Assembly: GCA_963575745.1 (NCBI GenBank)
Contig: CAUYUJ010019369.1
Location: 117,507-181,506, forward strand
Length of the DNA: 64,000 bases
Reading direction: 5' to 3'
Origin: Prorocentrum cordatum
Lineage: Eukaryota; Sar; Dinophyceae; Prorocentrales; Prorocentraceae
Shown: in pieces, positions 1 through 10,745 of the stretch
Numbering within the stretch: position 1 is the stretch's first letter
How the letters are laid out: each line of letters starts with the position of its first letter
The notes under the pieces: generated by a model
What the model saw: only the letters and a program-made list of their open reading frames with translations
Database searches by the model: none
Told to the model about the DNA's origin: nothing
Program-made: the position numbers and the translations under genes

Positions 1-309
1 CACGCGTTGATTTCGCGTAGACGGCCCCAATCTATCTTCGAGGCAGCGGCGGCCCCCGCGCCGTTCGCCGCCGGCCTGGCGACGCTTGAAGCGGTGGACA
101 TGTCCGCGACCCACTTGGAGGTTTATACAGAGAAACGGTCTGATTCGTTGCATCGATCACAATTGTCCGTGAAGGGGTCGCAGCACGGTCCGGGTCCTTG
201 CCCATTCTCCCGGCGCCGAAAGCTGCTCGCATTTCGAAGCCTCAGGGGCGTGCGAGGGGCGCAACGCCGTCTGGCGGCCGCCGCGCAGGTCGAGCCCGCG
301 GAGCCCCAT

Positions 310-1944
310 GCAGTCTTGTCTAAAGAATGGGAACTGGGGTCAGTATCCGCGCCGTCCACGCCGTCGCAGCCAACGCAGCCAGTGCTCCTATCCGCGCGCC
401 AGAGCCTGGATGCTTCAGTGTCGGCGCCTTCTTCGCGGGGGGGCAACTCATCCATCTTGCCTTTCTTGCTTGAACATACTGGACAAACTCCCCGGTTCCG
501 GCGGTGTATATCCCGGGGGAGAAACTTCGAGACGAGCTCGCGCCTCGGCCTCAGCCTTCCTCTCTTTATCCTGGGCCTGCTTTTGCACCGCAGCGGCAGC
601 CTCGACACGCTGTTCGCGCATCTCCTGGCTCTTCGCCTCGCGCTCAGCCTGCGTCCTGGCGCGGTCCTCCTTCCGCGACATCGCGCGTTCGGGCATTTCT
701 TCGAGTCTGTCGTACTCGGCCATGGCGGCCTGCTCGAACTCGCGCCACTCCCCGCCCAGCGCCCATCGCCGCCCAGAGCGCGTCCACGGGCAGGCGCAGG
801 CAACTTCGGGCAGTCGCAAGGGCCAGCTTCCGGCGCAGAGGCAACGGCGATCCGTTCCTCGAACTCTTCGGCTCGCGCCCTTCACCCCCTTTTCCTCCGG
901 CGTCTTTTCTCAGCTGCGCCATCTCCCTGCGCCGTCTCTCGGTCGGAGCAATTGGCCCGCATCTCGTTTTCTGGGACATACTGATCATCGCAAATACCCG
1001 CCTGGCACGAACTGCAGTCGCGGCAAGCCACCTTCGAGCAATGGAAACACCATAGCGCGCCCGCGCAAGAGAAGCGCGGGCCCTGCCTCGGCGCGGCGGG
1101 CCTCACCGTCCTGGGCGGTGCCGGCGGCGGGGGGGCTCGCGCAGCAACGGCAGTCGGAGCCGCAGTTGTCGCGGCCCCCGCAGACGCCGACGAGGACACC
1201 CCGATTGGGTTCCACTGCGCTTGGTGTTCGTTGACCTTACGATAGAGCTCATCTCGTTCGGCTTCCCACCTTTTGCGTCGTCTGCGCGGCCATCTGCTCC
1301 GCCTGTCGAGCGTTGGCGATGACTTCCCACTCGGTGCGCACCTGGATAAGCTTCGCGTTTTCCTGGCCACCCCGGACTTCGGCCGCGGGGCCTCTTCGGC
1401 AGCGACTTTGCTTGAAACTGCGCGCGAAGCACTGCGTCCCGCGCTCGCCCCTCAGCGGCTGGCATCTCCTCCGCTGCCTGTCGAGTCGCGACTTCAGCGA
1501 CGATGCGGTCTGACTCAGACTGCCTGCCGGCGGCTGCCTCTGCTGCTAGACGCGCATTCCGGCCTTCTGAGGCCTGGAGCGCCTGGGTTGCACGCGACAT
1601 AATCAAGCGCCGAGCCCCGCCACCCCCTGGGCGACGCGCCCGGCTTCCTCTGCGAGGTGTTTCTCGTGGAGTTGCGCGAGGCGTTCTGACGCAGCAGTGA
1701 CCTCCAGCCCGTTGGCAAGCTCGCGCATCTCGGTAGTCGCCGCCAAAACCTCCTCGGCCGCAACCGCCTGTTGGCGATCCTCAAGAAACTTCGCGGCGCG
1801 CATCATAGCTTCTCAATCCCGCCCCAACTGGAGAGCGGCGGCATCCCGCTGCTGGAGCTCGGATTGCCGGGGAGGCTCGCGCATCTCGGCTACGTCTCGC
1901 TCTCTGACCCCCGTCATCTCGGGCCTGTTCTTCTCCTCGGCCAT
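310..1944 (-). pseudogene. frame-broken coiled-coil protein
   Basis: Minus-strand reading gives a run of Glu/Ala/Gln/Arg-rich segments in changing frames. One begins MAEEKNRPEM at 1944, one MMRAAKFLEDRQQAVAAEEV at 1806, one MSRATQALQASEGRNARLAA near 1600, a WEAERDELYRKVNEHQAQW segment near 1260, and the last, EFEQAAMAEYDRLEEMPER, ends at 448. Joined, they would form one long helical protein, but at least four frame changes lie between them with no room for ordinary introns. A Cys-rich patch (CFHCSKVACRDCSSCQAG) lies near 1000-1040. I do not recognise the family. The positive-strand ORF over the same bases is a high-GC shadow. Confidence 0.35.
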
Positions 1945-4655
1945 ACGCCGCTCGTTCGAGCGCAACCCCGCGCAGTTGTGCGACGCCGGGGCACGGCAGG
2001 CAGGGCGTAGGAAGTTCAGGCTGCAAAGGCCACAGAATCCCGAGCACCCATGACATACCACCATCTTGAATTTGCCTGACGCCCCGGGGTGCCGAGCCCC
2101 GCGGAGCGGCGCGCACCGCGGCCCCGAAGTGAGCGCGCTTCGCCTTGGTGCGCATGCTGAACGCACTCGACCAGCCCTCCAAATTCGATAGGTCGGACGC
2201 TTCCGATCGCGGTCGTGGCGCCCGCGGCCTGCCGCTTTCCGAACTCCTCTTGCGGGGAGAGCGGGCGCGTGGGTCGAGGGCCTCGGGCGCTGGGGTCGGA
2301 AACCGAAAATTGATTGGGCTGAAAAAAAGGAACGGGTGAGGCCCGCGCGTGTAGCTACCGGGCCCCTCCCCTGGAGCGCGCACAGGCCCGTTCTCGGGTT
2401 TGCCGTCAGAACTGTCCGCTTATGAGCGGTGATGTCACGAAGAGACTGCCAGGCTGTCCGCGGGCCGACGCCCCATGAGCTCCTCGAGATCCCGTTCAAG
2501 GCAGCCGTCGGGCGGGGACGTTTCCTCCTCGCAGTCACGGGCACGGACGGCGAGGGGCGAGGGCACGGAGGATGGATCGTCTGCTAGGGGGGCGGGCACG
2601 GAGGATGGATCATCTGCCAGGGGGCAGGACACTGACGCCATGAGCCTCAACGCCACCCCCCCCGCGGCAACTCAGCGCTCCCGTAAGCGACCGGTCTGGG
2701 CGTCGACGCGCGGAAGATATGCTCATCCGATGAGATAGACCCCATGTCCTGGTCGCCCTCCGAGAGGTCAATGGCGACGTTAGGTTGGCTGGCGATCGGT
2801 ATTCACATCTGCTCGCCGCGCTCGTACCAGTCGGGCCAGGCTCCTTGTCGTCGTTGGCCCTCGGGGTCTGGGCGGCGTTCATGGTCGTAGGATATGTTCC
2901 AGCTGATATTCGGATGAAGGCGTTGCCTCTGCCCCCCGACAACGTCGTTGGAAAAAGCCCCAGGAACGTTCGCATTTAATTGAGTCGTGGCGTTGGTCTC
3001 TGTTTTTCGCGCATCGTCCGCCGATGGGAAATCGCGTAATTTCCGCTTCTAGTGACGTCGCTTCCATCGGTGAAAGATCTTTCGGCTGATAACCAGTGTT
3101 TTGCCGATTCTCCGTCAGGAGGGGAGCTTTCGCACCCCGGTTAAACGGAACAAAAATCTTGAAATTATGAATGATCTTCTGCTTGTAGGAGATGCATGGT
3201 TAGGTTCACGCGACGAATTGGTGATGTATTTCTTTCCGCCATTGCTAGAGTGAGTGCGCCGCTGAGCTTAGCTAAAGTCACGGTGAGCAGAGAAAACACG
3301 GCCGGCGGGGAGGGGGCGGCCGGGAGGGCGCGCACGCGCGGCGGGCGGAGCAGTCTTTTATTCACGCGACCGAAGCATCGATGTGCGGCGACGGCGGGAC
3401 AGCGATGTGGTGGCAACGCAGGGGTGATGACTGAATCAACTCGCCCCCTTCCGGTTCCCTCCCCCGCCTTCTCCTGGCTCTCCTGCTCTTCCCGTTCCTC
3501 CTGCTCCTGCTGCTGCAAATCTTCTTACTGCGCGCAAAAGATGGTGTGCTTTTGGGTGCTCCAGGTGCGCGACGACATCCTTTTGCGGATAGACCTTTTG
3601 CGGATAGAAAAAATCAGCGCAATGGGAAGGGATTGGAGGTAGGGGCAGGATGTCAGATGTGGCGCGAGCGCACTTTGCTTGTCCTCCCACCTCTCCTACC
3701 TCCTCCCCCCCTCCTCCACTACCCCCCACTAACCCTCGCTTCGTCTCGTTTTTTGGGCGCTCGTTAGGTTCCCTGGTCGTGTGATGCAGGAGCTGAGGAC
3801 AGACGTCAGCGCACGTCCAAACAACTAAATCCCCTCCCGCTTCCCCTCTTCTTCTCCCTCCCCCCCCTCCCACTTGTCCCCCTCCTCTGCCCCCGCTTCC
3901 TCCGAATCCTCCTCCGCGTCATCCTTCTCCTCCCTAGCATTTCGATGGGGCGCCGGCGCCACCGTGCGGGCTGGGGCGAGAGGAGGGACGGGAGCCCTGA
4001 CCATTCGATGATCCTCAAAACGACGACTACGACGAAATCGACGAAGACTCACGATGAACGAGAGACGGATGACCTTCGACGATCGACGCAGACCGATCGA
4101 CGACGACCGAGGATACCTCAGAACATGTTATGAGAGGGAACCATGCATGGGGTCCTCGTCAATGGGGGAGACTATGACATGGAATCGGCGATGCACCGCC
4201 GATGGATGGGTCGGAAAGATCGAGGCGCCAGGCGTCTGGGGAGGAAGCAGGCAAAAGCATGAAGCAGGGGGCCGCTTGAAACACTGTGCGTCCAGCAGTA
4301 GCCGCGGGGAGCCCCCCCACCGTCTTGCTCATCGGGGGCGACAAAGAGGGGGGTTCGAAAATCATTTGCCGGAGCACGTGCGCTGCGCGGCCCTGGGAGG
4401 CCAGGATACGTGGAAAGGAAAGGGGGGGCCACGCAATCAGTCATCATCCCCCTTTTGGGCGCACCCGACCCCGTCGGGGTCAGCCTCGCATCGTCGGCGC
4501 CCCGCACTGGTCAGGCGGTGCGCGGCGCCGTTCGGGTCGCAGTGCCTGCTCGAGACCGATGTCGGTCTGGGGTTGTCGGCGGGGACGGCGCCCGCCCCCC
4601 GGCGCTTATGAGAAGAGATCGGAGCTCCGCCCGCCCCAGCAATCGGCGGCCAGAG
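1945..4655. other. no supported gene
   Basis: Open frames here are short and high-GC, with no recognisable domain. The stretch holds one small tandem repeat (listed separately) and pyrimidine-rich tracts near 3,690-3,900 on the plus strand. I see no RNA gene. Confidence 0.5.
2541..2640 (+). repeat. 36-bp tandem repeat, about 2.5 copies
   Basis: The unit contains GGGCACGGAGGATGGATC followed by (A/G)TCTGC(T/C)AGGGGG and is repeated with few changes. It lies inside a short plus-strand ORF, where it would encode a repeated GTEDGSSARG peptide; coding use is unproven. Confidence 0.7.
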
Positions 4656-4850
4656 ATCCGCCGACCACCGCTTGCCCGGGGTGCAGAGGTGTGTGAGATG
4701 ATTGGCTGTCCCCCTCCTCCTTGCCCCCTCCCCCGGGGTTGCATGGAATTCGATTGGAAAGGGGGGGCGGCTGGGGGGGCCAGGGGGGGGGCTGGGGGAT
4801 GGAGGGACGAGCTCGCCAACGCACCCCGGGGGACTCTCCGTGGCCTCATG
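4656..4850 (+). repeat. dispersed module, copy 1 (second copy at 53,936)
   Basis: The block beginning ATCCGCCGACC, running through GTGTGAGAT(G)GTTGGCTG and CCCCCTCCC and ending in (A)CGAG(C/T)TCGCCAACGCACCCC, recurs at 53,936-54,080 in the same orientation. Both copies are followed by the CCAAGAGGCCC minisatellite. Identity is high in short stretches and broken by indels. Confidence 0.65.
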
Positions 4851-4934
4851 GATGCTTGAGATGCTTTCCAAGCTAGCTGAAGCTGGGCTGCAACACGCCG
4901 AGGAGTCCATAAAACAAAAATGCTCAAGAGGCCT

Positions 4935-5300
4935 CAAAGACGCGCCAAGAGAGCTCCAAGACGACCCCCGAGGGGCCCTAAGAAGCAAGAATCGTCCAAA
5001 GCTTGCGGGGAAACGTAGAGTGCGAGCATATGCGCATGTTTGGTTCTAACATCTTCCAAGACGGCTGAAGAGGCCCCCAAGACCGCTCCAAGGCGGCCCA
5101 AGAAGCCCCGAAGACGACCGAAGAAGGCCCCAAGACAGCCCACGAGGCGCCCAAGATGGCCCAAGAGAGCCCCAACAGTGGCCCAAGAAGGGCCAAAGAG
5201 AGGTAACTGATCTTCCGAGCCATCCGCCCTAAGAGGACTCCCGAGACCGCCAGCAGGCGCCGAAGAAACCCCCAAGAGGCCCGAAGAGGACCCAAAGAGG
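4935..5300 (+). repeat. CCAAGAGGCCC-type degenerate minisatellite
   Basis: Unit of roughly 11-18 bp, best described as CCAAGA(G/C)GGCCC, repeated with heavy divergence. The same motif makes blocks elsewhere in the window in both orientations. In frame it gives Arg/Pro/Lys or Leu/Gly-rich shadow proteins, which I do not regard as genes. Confidence 0.75.
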
Positions 5301-5321
5301 GCCAATGTATCTCTATTGGAG

Positions 5322-5343
5322 GTCGGCGGAATGGCGTAAGCCT
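5322..5343 (+). repeat. short dispersed module (GTCGGCGGAATGGCGTAAGCC type)
   Basis: Near-identical strings occur at 47,489-47,511 and 55,203-55,224, each next to a CCAAGAGGCCC block. Three copies of about 21 bp are unlikely by chance; they probably mark the edge of a larger decayed dispersed repeat. Confidence 0.6.
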
Positions 5344-5514
5344 CTTGGATAGAAGCCATCAGCTCTAGACAGCACAAGCAGCTCCACCAGGATCACCGAT
5401 TCCAACATACTTTCAGCGACCAGGGTGGTGCCACAAGGAAAGTGGCCCCAGAGTGCTCAGGCTTGATCTTGACCTGGCCTGGGGCATCGCGCCTTGCGCA
5501 TCAGATCAGCGATC

Positions 5515-6413
5515 TCAACACTGCAGCTGGTGGCGTCTGGCTCGAATGTCGCCTCCCACGTCCTGCACATAGACGACATAGCTAGCGGCCGCTGACCGCC
5601 GCTCTCGCAAGCGCTGGTCCCAATGTGTTAGCCAACGGCGTTGGGCTCCACCATCGCCTCGCAAATCTCGCTGAGAAGCGGCGTGCCATTGCTCGCACCT
5701 CTCGCACGTGCCAATCCCACAAGTGTAGATATTATGCTGTCGGATCCCAGCCTCGCCAACCACACGTCGGTGGTAAGCGGAAGAGTCCCCTTCCCATGCT
5801 GGCATCTCTTGCTCGCGCAGAACTCGTAGGCTTCGCCTTGGCCTCCCGCCTCCAGCCTAGCGGACCTGCTTCTGCATTTACCTCTGACGCTCGGAATAAA
5901 GCCCGTTCATGCTGCGCTCGACGCTAAGACTGGTTATCTCCAGAGCGGTCCCTGGCCAAGATCTAGAAGGAGCCAGAGCCCCCCGAGGCCCAGGCAACCG
6001 CTTCTCTCGCACGCGCTGACCCCGGCGCCGTAGCTGTCGACGCTGGGCTCCAGCTTCGCCTCCCACATCTCGGTGAGCAGTGCCACCATTCGCTGCCACT
6101 GCCCGCCCCTGTCGCACGCGCAGGCTGCGGCGCCGTAGCTGACGGCGTCCGGCTCCAGCACCGCTGCCCTCAGCTCGCGCAGCAACGACAGCACGTGCGG
6201 CCAGCGCCCGTCTGCCTCACACGCACTCATCCCCGCATTGTAGCAGAGGACGTCGGGCTCCAGCGCCGCCCCCCGCATCTCGCGGAGAAGCGACAGGGCC
6301 CGCTGCCACTGCTCGCCCTTCTGGCACGCGCTGATCCCGGCGCCGTAGCTGACTGGTGTGGGGGCCAATGGACTATCACCTCCACGGCAAGTATATCGAC
6401 GGGCTCGGCCCAA
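5515..6413 (-). pseudogene. PPR-repeat gene, partly frame-broken
   Basis: The best part (5,934-6,413) starts from a TPVSYGAGISACQKGEQWQR repeat and holds about three and a half 35-residue pentatricopeptide units (pattern SYxAGxSACxxxxxWxxxLxLLxEM). PPR proteins bind RNA sequence-specifically and usually act in organelle RNA processing. Below 5,934 the repeat continues only as scattered frames (EQWHAASQRD near 5,680; QWHAAS-like reading), so the 3' part looks decayed. The first repeat follows a CACCAG that could be a 3' splice site. Target RNA unknown. Confidence 0.6.
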
Positions 6414-6889
6414 GGTCCTTCCCTCCCCGCTGGCCTCTCCTCCGTCCCTCCCTCAGTCGTGGCGGCTGTGCCACCTCCTCTCCAACAACGGCATGAAGGC
6501 GGCATGGAGGCCCTGCGCCCCCGCGCCCCCGCGCCGTGCGCAGCCTGAGGCTTTGCCTTCTCGTCGCAACGAATGCCTCGCGCACGCTGCTGCACAGGGT
6601 CGTGTGCCTGCCCTTGCAGCCGCTGCTTGATGTCATCGCGAAGTGTCAGAGAATCCCATTCTGATCCCGTGTCCCTACAAAGTCTTGAGAAACCGGGACA
6701 CGGGGGGCAGACCCTAGAGGGCGGGTCGGGAAGGCGGGCCCAAGCGGCCAGGTCGAGCAGGCGGGGTGCTGAATCGAAAGTCCTGCGTGAATCGCGAGGA
6801 ACCATGAGAAAGGTCAAAGCGACAGCGTGATTCCTGAGTGTCGAGGGCGCGGCTTCTACATCAATTTCAAGGAAATCCCACGCGAGAGC

Positions 6890-6960
6890 GCGATTCCTGC
6901 ATACATTGTGTGAAGTCCCGCGCGAGACCGCGATTTCTCAATACATTTTGAGGAATGAGG
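6890..6960 (+). repeat. two-copy repeat of about 40 bp
   Basis: Two imperfect neighbouring units share CCC(A/G)CGCGAGA(G/C)CGCGATT and a following ATACATT. Nothing else is seen between 6,840 and 7,140. Confidence 0.5.
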
Positions 6961-7146
6961 CGGGAGCCGTTGTTGTTTGTTCCTCGGGGGGCCAAGGGCG
7001 CAGTTTGGTGACACCCAACTTTCCCTCATAAAAGTAGAGTACGAGCCCCAGGAAAACCACTTTATTTGAAAAATGCATAGAATGGTTACCGGAGGGGGTC
7101 ATCAACAATAATCATTCCTGAACTTTGAATTCAATGACACGACGAC

Positions 7147-7221
7147 AATCCGCACCGCGAGACCCCACTTCAGCCACGCACCTAGGAGCAGTGCATGACC
7201 GTTCGGCCCCCTCACTCTGAC
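7147..7221 (-). repeat. dispersed module with GTGCGTGGCTGAA core, copy 1
   Basis: Read on the minus strand, GAGTGAGGGGGCCGA, GGTCAT and AGGTGCGTGGCTGAAGTGG match 54,423-54,491 and 55,237-55,310 on the plus strand. The three copies are in two orientations, so this is a dispersed rather than tandem family. Confidence 0.7.
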
Positions 7222-7454
7222 GAACAGCGAATCTACCCTTCTGGCTGGGACGTGGGGCTGCAAGCCTTCGCTTCGAAGCGACAAGTGATGAGGGGAGGGG
7301 GAAGAAGGAAGCGCGAGGAAAAAGGCGTAACGGGGAGGAAAGGGGAGCGAGGTCCACTGGGGGGCAAGACGCCGAAAAAGCAACGCTGGCGTTATCGTTC
7401 GATGGATCGCTTCAAAAGCTCTGCATGCGACGTCAACTCAGTGGAGGCAGTCGA

Positions 7455-8095
7455 AGAGGCCCTCACGGAGCTGTCTTGGCAACTTCTCGGGGCCCTCGTG
7501 TTTTAGCTGGAGGCCCTCGTGGGGCCTCTTGGGACCATGTTGGCGTCCCATGGGCCGTCCGAGTGCCATTTTTGGAGGGCGTGGGGGAAGGAGGTCTGGG
7601 GGGGCCCGGTAGGGCGTGGCCATCGGGTATTTTAGGTGTCTCCAGGGGCCTGCATGTGCGGTCTTGGAGGGTCTGTGGTCGGTCTGGGCGAGCCCCAAGT
7701 ACTTGTCGGGGCGGCCTTGGGTCGCCTTGGAACCGTCTTGGGCCCGTCGTAGAGGCCAGCTGGGGCCATCTTGGCCCTCTTGTGCGCTCTTGGCGTGTCC
7801 TTGGGCGGCCGAGGTACTTCTGAAAGCCACCGGGGCCTCCTTGGGAACACTCACTGCGGCATGTTCCCAGCTTGCACCTCCTGAGAGCTCGCTGAGGACG
7901 GCCTGGGAGCCACACTGGCTCATCTGCTGGAAGCCTCTATGGACTCCTTTCGGGAGCCACCTGGTGACCCTCCCGGCTGGCTCGCGCGAGCGGCCTGCGG
8001 GCCAATTGGGTCGTCTTTGGTCGTTCTTCAGACGGTCTCTGTGGGGGAGGCTCCCGGGTGCCTCTCGGGGAGCTCGCTTGGACTCCGGGCCCATC
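7455..8095 (-). repeat. CCAAGAGGCCC minisatellite, inverted orientation
   Basis: Plus strand reads GGGCC(G/T)(T/C)CTTGGG-type units (for example GGGCCGTCTTGG, GGGGCCTCTTGGG). This is the same motif as at 4,935-5,300 on the opposite strand. It ends beside the 3' end of the PPR locus at 8,102. Confidence 0.7.
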
Positions 8096-8101
8096 TCGCA
8101 C

Positions 8102-8998
8102 TTAGCGCGACCAGCGACCTGTAATTATAGTGCAAGTGACGTTTGGCTCGGACTTCGCCTCGCACATCTCGCTGAATAGCAAAAGGGCATGCTGCCATCG
8201 CCCGCCTTTCTCGAACGCGCTGATGCCAGCGCTGCAGCTGATAACGTCGGGCTCCAGCTTCGCTCCACGCATCTCGCTAAGCAGCGACAGAGCCCGCTCC
8301 CACTGCTCGCTTTTCACACAGGCGCTGATTCCAGCGCTATACGTGATGACGTCGAGCTCCAGCTTCGCATCCTGCATCTCACGGAATAATGATAGGGCCC
8401 CCTGCCACTGCTCGCCTTTCTCGCACGCGCTGATCCCAGCGCAGTAGCTGATGATGTCGGCCTCGACGTTCGTTTTCATCATATCGCTGAGTAGCGACAA
8501 GCCCGACTGCCATTGCCCGCATTTTTCGCACGCGCTGATTCCAGCATTGTAGCTGATGACGTTAGGCTTCAGCCTCGCTTCCCGCATCTCGGCGAGCAGC
8601 CACAAACCTCGCTGCCACTGCTTGCTGTTCTTGCAAGCGCTTACACCAGCATTGTAGCTGATAACGCTACGCTCCACCTTCACATCCCTCATCTCACTGA
8701 GCAGCGACAACGCATGCTGCCACTGCTCGCCTTTCTCGCACGCGCTGATTCCAGCGGAGTAGCTGACTAGGGCTGACCCGCGGCCTCCGGCCGCGGAATT
8801 TGCCCGCCCTGGCGTGGACGTGGAAGTGGAGCGTCTCTGGGGCCTCGCGGGTAAGGGGAGGTTGGAGGGGACGGCGTGAATGGAGGAGGTGGCCGCTGGA
8901 GGGGAAGTTGGGCGAGGGATGCAGGCAAGCAGGCCTGAAGGCAGGAACGTGGTGGTGGAGGCGGTGTCAGTGGAAGCACACCCATGTAGGCATGACAT
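8102..8998 (-). CDS. PPR protein, six to seven 35-residue repeats
   Basis: An open frame of 298 codons. The first 75 or so residues are Ser/Thr/Pro-rich and probably intronic or leader. From SYSAGISACEKGEQWQHALS onward there are six full PPR units and a partial seventh ending SEPNV, all matching xISYNAGISACEKGEQWQRA. Such arrays bind single-stranded RNA and in algae mostly serve chloroplast or mitochondrial RNA maturation. The first repeat is preceded on the sense strand by CAGCCCTAG then TCAGCTAC, exactly as at 12,442, which looks like a conserved 3' splice acceptor at 8,767. It is probably one exon of a longer gene; the start Met is not trusted. Confidence 0.75.
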   Translation of the reverse strand: MSCLHGCASTDTASTTTFLPSGLLACIPRPTSPPAATSSIHAVPSNLPLPARPQRRSTSTSTPGRANSAAGGRGSALVSYSAGISACEKGEQWQHALSLLSEMRDVKVERSVISYNAGVSACKNSKQWQRGLWLLAEMREARLKPNVISYNAGISACEKCGQWQSGLSLLSDMMKTNVEADIISYCAGISACEKGEQWQGALSLFREMQDAKLELDVITYSAGISACVKSEQWERALSLLSEMRGAKLEPDVISCSAGISAFEKGGRWQHALLLFSEMCEAKSEPNVTCTIITGRWSR

Positions 8999-9239
8999 GG
9001 TGTGGACAGAAGCTGTTTCTGACGCCGCAGTCTGTGTTCATCATAGCTTCTGCGGGGAAGGTAGCCGTGAGAAGTTTATCTGCTCTTCGCCGGGGCCGAA
9101 TGATAATTTCATCTGGCAGTGTGGTGACAATGGGGCCAGGGGGCGCGGCCTAGGAGGCCCGCAAGAGGGCGGCGAGACGGAACTCTCTAAGAAGGGCCCC
9201 AGTGCGATGACACGAATCGACTTTTCGAGCGCACCTCCC

Positions 9240-10745
9240 CAAGACGTCCCCAAATAGCGCAGAGATGGCTCCCAGAGGGTCCAAGAAGCCTCCAACACGA
9301 TGCTGGAAGTTCGACGCTCCCCAAGAGAGAAGCATCCAAGGCCTCTCGGGGGCCGCTTGGGGGCCTCTTTTCGTCCTCCTGGGGGTGGGTCCCTCGGAGC
9401 CCTCTTTGGCAGTCTTGAGTGCTTCTTGGGCTGTCTTGGGGCGATGTGGGGCCGTCTTGGGCGCCTCTCGGACCATCTTGGGACAATCTTGGGGTCATCT
9501 TGGGCCGATATTGGGCGCTACTTGGGCTGTCTTTGGTGTTTCTTGAACCGTCTCGGGCGCCTCTGGAGCCGTCCCGGACGGCCCAAAGACCGTCTTGGAG
9601 ACTGTCCAAACGGAAAGGCTTGGAGACGGGGCGGCGGGTGCCTCTACAACCGTCTTGGAGACGGGGCGGTGGAGACGTCTTGGGCCATTATTGACTGCTC
9701 TTGGGGCTGTCTTGGGTGCGTCTTGGGCCGTCTCGGGCGCCTCTGGAGCCGTCCCGGGGCAGTGTGTGGCCCTTTGGGCGCCCTCATGGGGGCGTCTTGG
9801 GGCGAGCTGGGGGGCCTGTATAGCCTTCTGGACGCTGCGAGAACGATAAAGCAAGATACACATTGAAAATGTGCGTCTCCCGTCGGGAATGGGACGATTT
9901 GGGCCTCTTGGGGCTCTCCTGGAGGCCCTCCTGGGCCGTCTTGGGAGCCTCCTGGCCTGCCTTGGGGGCCTCTGGGGCTGTCGTGGGGCTCCCAAGGGTG
10001 CTCTCTGGCCGTCTTGGCGCCCCCTGGAGCCTCTCGGAGCCGTCCCGTTTGCCATTCTTGGCTGCTCTTGGGGCTGTCTTGGGTGCGTCATGGGCCGTCT
10101 CGGGCGCCTCTGGAGCCGTCCTGGGGTTGTGGGACCCTTTGAGGGCCTCTGGGCGCGTCTTGGGGCGAGGTGGAGGGCCTCTATACCCGTCTTGGACGCT
10201 GCGAAGACGAAACAACAGAACATGGCAAAAATGTGCGTTTCCCGTCGGGAATGGAACGATGTGGGCCTCTTGGGGTTCTCCTGGAGGCCCTCCTGGGCCG
10301 TCTTCGGAGCCTCCTGGCCTGCCTTGGGGGCTGCCTTAGGGCTCCCAAGGGTGCTCTGAGGCCGTCTCGGCGTCCCTGGAGCCTCTCGGGGGCCGTCGGG
10401 GCCGTGTGGGGCCCTGTGGGGGCCTCTGGGCGCGTCTTGGGGCCAGCGGCTAGGTGGAGGGCCTGTATAGCCGTTTGGGGGTCCTCCTGGGGTGCTCTGG
10501 GGGCGTCTTGGGGCGATCGGGAAGGCCTGTATAGCCGTCTTGGACGCGGTGAAGACAGAAAGAGCGAGCATATCACACATGCACGTTTTCCAGAGCGAAT
10601 GGAGCAATTTGTGCCTCTTGGGTCCGTCCTGGGGGTCCTGGCGTGGGGTCCTCTGGGGGCGGCTTGGGCGCCTCTTGGGCCATCTTGGGGCTCCCTGGGC
10701 CTTCTGGGGACGCGCTTGGAGTCCTGTTGGGCCGTCCCGGGGCTG
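9240..10745 (-). repeat. CCAAGAGGCCC minisatellite with ~355-bp higher-order units
   Basis: After a few plus-orientation units near 9,240 the motif runs in inverted orientation. Superimposed are three larger units: GCCTGTATAGCC(T/G)T(C/T) followed by GACGC and GGGAATGG(A/G)ACGAT, at about 9,820, 10,170 and 10,530. The spacing is about 355 bp. Long Leu/Gly/Trp-rich or Pro/Arg-rich ORFs across it are by-products of the repeat. Confidence 0.7.

Noticed and set aside
7-1234. Plus-strand ORFs of 325 and 308 codons at the left end
   Set aside because: Opposite-strand shadows of the GC-rich coiled-coil frames; no domain features, odd Arg/Ser/Pro composition.
9495-10607. 370-residue minus-strand Pro/Arg ORF
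   Set aside because: Derived from the CCAAGAGGCCC minisatellite; similar ORFs appear in every such block.
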